A stretch of DNA of 64,000 nt from Phenylobacterium sp. (GTDB lineage Bacteria > Pseudomonadota > Alphaproteobacteria > Caulobacterales > Caulobacteraceae). Positions 60,662 through 64,000 of the stretch are shown here, piece by piece; the first letter of the stretch is position 1, and each line of letters starts with the position of its first letter. The stretch lies in NCBI GenBank assembly GCA_018001015.1, contig JAGNIV010000017.1, positions 1 through 64,000 of the forward strand. The letters are read 5' to 3'. Made by a program: the position numbers and the translations under genes. The notes under the pieces are model-generated. The model searched no databases. It had not been told where the DNA came from and saw only the letters and a program-made list of their open reading frames with translations.

Positions 60662-61396
60662 TCAGTACAGAGGCTTCTGGTTGAGGGCTGATTGTCGAAC
60701 CGGAATGTCGAGGCCAGCGTCAGCGACGATGCGCTGAACGACGGCTGTAAACCAAGGTGGCGCGAGTGGGCTGATGTATACGGCCTCTATGTAGTCGGAG
60801 GGCCGGAGAGGCCAAGCGATGCCCGCGTCAGTTGACCATTTGCGCAGTTCGTCCCCGCCCAATTCAGCCGCAAGCTGCGTCCACGCGATAAACCTCAATT
60901 CTCTCTCGTGCTCGAAAGATTTTCGTTTGTGCGTGAAAGCGTAGAAGAGATTGTCAGTCGGAATAACGCCTGTCTCGTAGTCGATGTAGGAGACTAGCCC
61001 TGCATACATGCTCGATGGGAGGTTCCGAGCGATGCGGTCGAAGGTGCTCTGTACGCAGATCGCCTCGTTCGCCTGAGAGTAGAGGCGCCACATTGCTGCC
61101 GACTCGTGATCGCTGAGATGCCAGCAGGACACGTGAACCTGGGTCAGGAACCATCTACGTCCCTCGGCAATCCCAGCGGCAGCGATGTCGATCCCATGTT
61201 CCCGGAGGGTCCGCGCCTCCTCCTCCACCGTAGCCCTAGGTATCGAGCCCTCAAAAGGGTCACCTAGCATATCGGACCGGGTCAGCCAGAAGCTCTCAGT
61301 TTGCAAAGCTGACAGGAATTTGGCGAGGTCCATGTAGCGCCAAAGCTTCTGGTCCGGTGTCTCTGGCCATGTGAACGATTCGTGTTTGCTAATCAC
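60662..61396 (-). CDS. DUF2971 domain protein
   Basis: This 244-residue soluble protein has the DUF2971 pattern: 'LWRYMDLAKFLSALQTESFWLTRSDMLGDPFEGS' at the N-terminus, 'HVSCWHLSDHESAAMWRLYSQANEAICVQS' in the middle and 'HKRKSFEHERELRFIAW' near 155-171. DUF2971 proteins are sporadic in bacteria, often on islands; the biochemical role is unknown. The gene has clearly lower GC and different codon use than neighbours and lies next to tRNA-Gly, which suggests horizontal transfer. Confidence 0.85.
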   Translation of the reverse strand: MISKHESFTWPETPDQKLWRYMDLAKFLSALQTESFWLTRSDMLGDPFEGSIPRATVEEEARTLREHGIDIAAAGIAEGRRWFLTQVHVSCWHLSDHESAAMWRLYSQANEAICVQSTFDRIARNLPSSMYAGLVSYIDYETGVIPTDNLFYAFTHKRKSFEHERELRFIAWTQLAAELGGDELRKWSTDAGIAWPLRPSDYIEAVYISPLAPPWFTAVVQRIVADAGLDIPVRQSALNQKPLY

Positions 61397-61504
61397 TTGT
61401 GCACCTCGTCCATCCGCGAAGTCTATCCTTCGAGAGCGCGTTGCGGTTGACGTTGCGGTTGAAGATCCAACGAAGTTTGGCTGCCAGGGACCTTCTCTGC
61501 ACGC

Positions 61505-62194
61505 CTAGGTGCCTGACAGAATCTTCGACTTCATTTCTTGGAACTCAGCGTCGCTGATTGTGCCTGCATCGAGGAGGTCTTTGGCTTGCTGGATTTCCGC
61601 GACCATGCGGTTGCCTGCTGGAGCGGCTGCCGGCTGGCCCGATCCAGCATGGACGACCACGCCACCGGCCGCAGCTCTGACCTCTTCCATCGCCCGAACC
61701 CGCCGCTTCTCCTCCCAGGACTGCTCCTCACGCTGGGCGCGGCTGTAGATTGTGGAAGCTGTTTGACTGGCGATGCCATTGACGAAAATTTGTGGCGTTG
61801 CGGCGTTCAGATGGAGGAACGCCAAGTTTGATCCACACAATTCTGGTAGGACGTTTTGCTCAACCTTTACGTCCTTGAGGTCCTTCCACTGGATGTCGGA
61901 CATCGTGAACCCGCCCAGGAGGCCGCGCCGAACCACGAGGACGCGGCTGTCAGTAATCGCTATCACCGCGCGTCGGTTGAAGAGTGCGAACGCTCGAAAC
62001 TGAAGCGCCTGGGCAGTGACTTGTTCGCCTTCCATCAACGTTGTCGCGACCAAAGCCTCGGCTTTCTGCGCCCGCCCGGCCTCGCCCAAGAAGGTGAGGG
62101 CGAGGACTATCGCAACGAGCGGAATGGTAAGAATTGGAATGCAGGCGGCGATCATGATCGCCGCGTAAAAGATGATGCTGAGAATGCCCTTCAT
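61505..62194 (-). CDS. Membrane-anchored PH-like/SHOCT domain protein
   Basis: This is a 229-residue protein. Two adjacent N-terminal transmembrane helices occupy about 4-36. A bacterial PH-like domain is suggested at about 50-145 by 'LMEGEQVTAQALQFRAFALFNRRAVIAITDSRVLVVRRGLLGG'. A charged linker follows, then a C-terminal SHOCT-type helix pair 'IQQAKDLLDAGTISDAEFQEMKSKIL' (about 202-227). The start MKGILSIIFY at 62194 follows GGGGGGAC. Composition is lower in GC than neighbours. Function is unknown. Confidence 0.72.
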   Translation of the reverse strand: MKGILSIIFYAAIMIAACIPILTIPLVAIVLALTFLGEAGRAQKAEALVATTLMEGEQVTAQALQFRAFALFNRRAVIAITDSRVLVVRRGLLGGFTMSDIQWKDLKDVKVEQNVLPELCGSNLAFLHLNAATPQIFVNGIASQTASTIYSRAQREEQSWEEKRRVRAMEEVRAAAGGVVVHAGSGQPAAAPAGNRMVAEIQQAKDLLDAGTISDAEFQEMKSKILSGT

Positions 62195-62309
62195 AGTCCC
62201 CCCGTTGGCGTCGAGATATCTAGGTCCCAGCAGCCATTTTTGTATAAGGCCCACAATACCCGCGTCCGTTGAGTTCGCGCGCAAATTAATCTTCCAGCGA
62301 GACTTCCCC

Positions 62310-63158
62310 ATGAAGCCCCCCCTCCTCGCCGCCGCCCTGGCGCTGACCGCCGCGCCGGCCCTGGCCCAGGCCAATTGGCTGCTGCCGGCCAAGCCCTATC
62401 GCGTCATCGACAACACCTATTCGGTGGGCTCGGCGGGGCTGACGGCGCTGTTGATCGTCACCCCCAAGGGTGCGGTGCTGCTGGACACCGGCATGCCGCA
62501 GTACGCGGGCATGGTGGAGAAGAATATCCAGAGCCTGGGCTTCAAGCTCAGCGACGTGAAGATCCTGCTCACCAGCCACGGCCACTTCGACCATGCCGGC
62601 GGCCTGGCCAGGCTGAAGGCCGATACGGGCGCGACCATGATCGCCGCGCAGGGCGACCGCTACGCCCTGGAGAAGGGGGTCTATCCGGGCTCGGAGAGCA
62701 ACAAGGCCATGAACTTCCCGCCGGTGAAGGTGGACCGCGTGGTGAAGGACGGCGACACCGTGGAATTGGGCGGGCTGACGCTCACCGCCCACCTGACGCC
62801 CGGCCACACACAGGGCTGCACCACCTGGACCTGGCCGGTGAAGGACCGGGACGGCGGCGCCCACACCGCGCTCTATTTCTGCAGCGCCAGCGTGGCGGCC
62901 AACAGCCTGGTCCCCGAGCAGTATCCCGGCATCGTCGCCGACTACCGCCACACCTTCGCCACCGCCCGCGCCATCCCCGGCGACGTCTTCCTGGCCCCGC
63001 ATTCGGAGTTCTTCGACGCGCCCGCCAAGCAGGCCCGCCTCTCTCAGCCCGGCCCCAACCCCTTCATCGACCGCGCCGGCTACCTCAAGGTCATCGACGC
63101 CCAGCAGAAGGGCTTCGAGGACGCGCTGGCCAAGGCGAAGGCCAAGGCGGCGAAGTAG
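62310..63158 (+). CDS. Subclass B3 metallo-beta-lactamase-like hydrolase
   Basis: This 282-residue protein has a signal peptide (MKPPLLAAALALTAAPALA, then QANW). The zinc-binding HxHxDH motif is 'SHGHFDHAGG' (near 88-97), His196 equivalent in 'TPGHTQGCTTW' and His263 equivalent in 'LAPHSEFFD'; the position of Cys221 of other subclasses is Ser/Ala-rich here, as in B3. It resembles the chromosomal CAU-1/Mbl1b enzymes of Caulobacter. Whether it hydrolyses beta-lactams in vivo is not known. A P450 gene follows on the same strand. Confidence 0.88.
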   Translation: MKPPLLAAALALTAAPALAQANWLLPAKPYRVIDNTYSVGSAGLTALLIVTPKGAVLLDTGMPQYAGMVEKNIQSLGFKLSDVKILLTSHGHFDHAGGLARLKADTGATMIAAQGDRYALEKGVYPGSESNKAMNFPPVKVDRVVKDGDTVELGGLTLTAHLTPGHTQGCTTWTWPVKDRDGGAHTALYFCSASVAANSLVPEQYPGIVADYRHTFATARAIPGDVFLAPHSEFFDAPAKQARLSQPGPNPFIDRAGYLKVIDAQQKGFEDALAKAKAKAAK

Positions 63159-63252
63159 CTTCCCGCCCAACGCAGCACTTGTCGAACTCTGTTCGGAAGG
63201 TCTCGATGGGGGAAATGCGCGTGGATCACACGCCCCCTGGTAGGAGACGAGT

Positions 63253-64000
63253 ATGGCTGACGGCGCCGTGGACATCCTGAACGACAAGCGCGCGGCGGCC
63301 CGCAAGTCCGCCTACGAGACCCCGATCGAGGAGCTGAACCCGGCGCGCGCCTCGCTGTTCCGCGACGACGCCATGTGGCCGATGTTCGAGCGGCTGCGGA
63401 AGGAAGACCCGGTCCACTACACGGCCGACAGCAACTACGGGGCCTATTGGTCCATCACCAAGTACAACGACATCCTGGCGGTGGACTCCAACCACCAGGT
63501 GTTCTCCTCGGCCAAGGGCATCACGCTCTCGCCCAAGGCCGCCCAGGGCTTCCGCGACCCCAACAACACCGCCACCAACTTCATCGCCATGGACCCGCCG
63601 CGCCACGATGTGCAGCGCAAGACGGTCAGCCCGGCGGTCTCGCCCCACGCGCTGTCGATCATGGCGCCGGTGATCCGCGAGCGGGCCGGTCTGATCCTGG
63701 ACAGCCTGCCGATCAGCGAGCCTTTCGACTGGGTGGACCTGGTCTCCAAAGAGCTCACCACCATGACGCTCGCCACCCTGTTCGACTTCCCCTTCGAGGA
63801 GCGCCGCAAGCTGACCCGCTGGTCGGACGTGATGACCACGGCGCCGGGCTTTGGTCCCGCAGCGGACCTGATGGAGATGCGGGCGATGATGGCCGAGTGC
63901 TTCGGCTATTTCACCGAGCTGTGGAACCAGCGGGTCAACGCCGAGCCGGCGGGCGACCTGATCTCCATGCTGGCCCACGGGGCGGAGACCCGGAACATGA
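63253..64000 (+). CDS. Cytochrome P450, 5' part (runs off the window)
   Basis: The frame from ATG 63253 (after TAGGAGACGAGT) is open to the window end and encodes 249 residues. 'FIAMDPPRHDVQRKTVSPAVSPHAL' is the conserved C-helix region of bacterial soluble P450s, and 'YNDILAVDSNHQVFSSAKGITL' precedes it. The I-helix (AGxxTT), ExxR and haem-Cys motifs lie beyond the window. No signal anchor is present, as expected for a soluble bacterial P450. The family and substrate (alkane, terpene or steroid type) cannot be decided. Confidence 0.9.
   Translation, partial: MADGAVDILNDKRAAARKSAYETPIEELNPARASLFRDDAMWPMFERLRKEDPVHYTADSNYGAYWSITKYNDILAVDSNHQVFSSAKGITLSPKAAQGFRDPNNTATNFIAMDPPRHDVQRKTVSPAVSPHALSIMAPVIRERAGLILDSLPISEPFDWVDLVSKELTTMTLATLFDFPFEERRKLTRWSDVMTTAPGFGPAADLMEMRAMMAECFGYFTELWNQRVNAEPAGDLISMLAHGAETRNM

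Overview
The window is high-GC chromosomal DNA of an alphaproteobacterium. The cell-cycle regulator GcrA, a CtrA-type box (TTAA-N7-TTAA), a double-length dCTP deaminase and an argD-argF-hslO cluster point to Caulobacterales, most likely a Phenylobacterium or Caulobacter relative. The genus is inference. Coding density is very high and both strands are used about equally.

Layout. 1-4250: tRNA-Ser(GGA), a YjbR protein, membrane proteins (DUF599, an MHS-family transporter, DUF3309, DUF983), an entericidin-type lipoprotein and a nested repeat. 4262-17066: translation genes on the minus strand (lepA, rpmI-rplT, pheS-pheT, infC), mixed with DUF1134, UPF0114, MscS, DUF1345 and two tandem drug-efflux-type MFS genes. 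17177-31223: envelope and sugar-nucleotide genes (GT9 and GT4 glycosyltransferases, lepB, galU, glmS, glmM, ugd, phosphomannomutase, kdsD). Together these supply UDP-glucose, UDP-glucuronate, GlcNAc-1-P and Kdo precursors for LPS and exopolysaccharide. 31434-43059: gpmA, a damaged ABC exporter, a deaminase, two tandem pentapeptide-repeat proteins, a crotonase, EF-hand and Hsp20 proteins, two tandem exported methyltransferase-like proteins, a class A beta-lactamase-like protein, a PPOX flavoprotein and DUF3617. 43168-51873: SCP2 plus a hydrolase with a long Lys/Ala/Pro tail, hisN, an XRE regulator, an LpxL-type acyltransferase, an M23 peptidase, xseA and gcrA. 52095-59698: an ABC-2 permease, argD-argF-hslO, metZ, two small membrane proteins and dcd. 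60528-62194: tRNA-Gly(CCC) followed by a lower-GC two-gene insertion (DUF2971 and a PH/SHOCT-like protein). 62310-64000: a B3 metallo-beta-lactamase and a P450 cut by the window edge.

Intergenic DNA is unusually rich in palindromic repeats of at least five families. A 118-bp element bounded by CTAG occurs twice in inverted orientation. Its termini supply the stop codons of adjacent genes and its core looks like a bidirectional terminator.

Regulatory candidates are a ROSE-like RNA thermometer in front of hsp20, CtrA-type sites in front of the DUF1134 gene and of a 66-residue protein, and a DnaA-box-like site upstream of gcrA. I see no phage, no insertion sequence with a transposase, no CRISPR array and no obvious defence island. 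The most novel items are a ribbon-helix-helix/transmembrane/EF-hand protein, a hydrolase with a histone-like tail, the tandem exported methyltransferase-like pair, and the CTAG-bounded elements.
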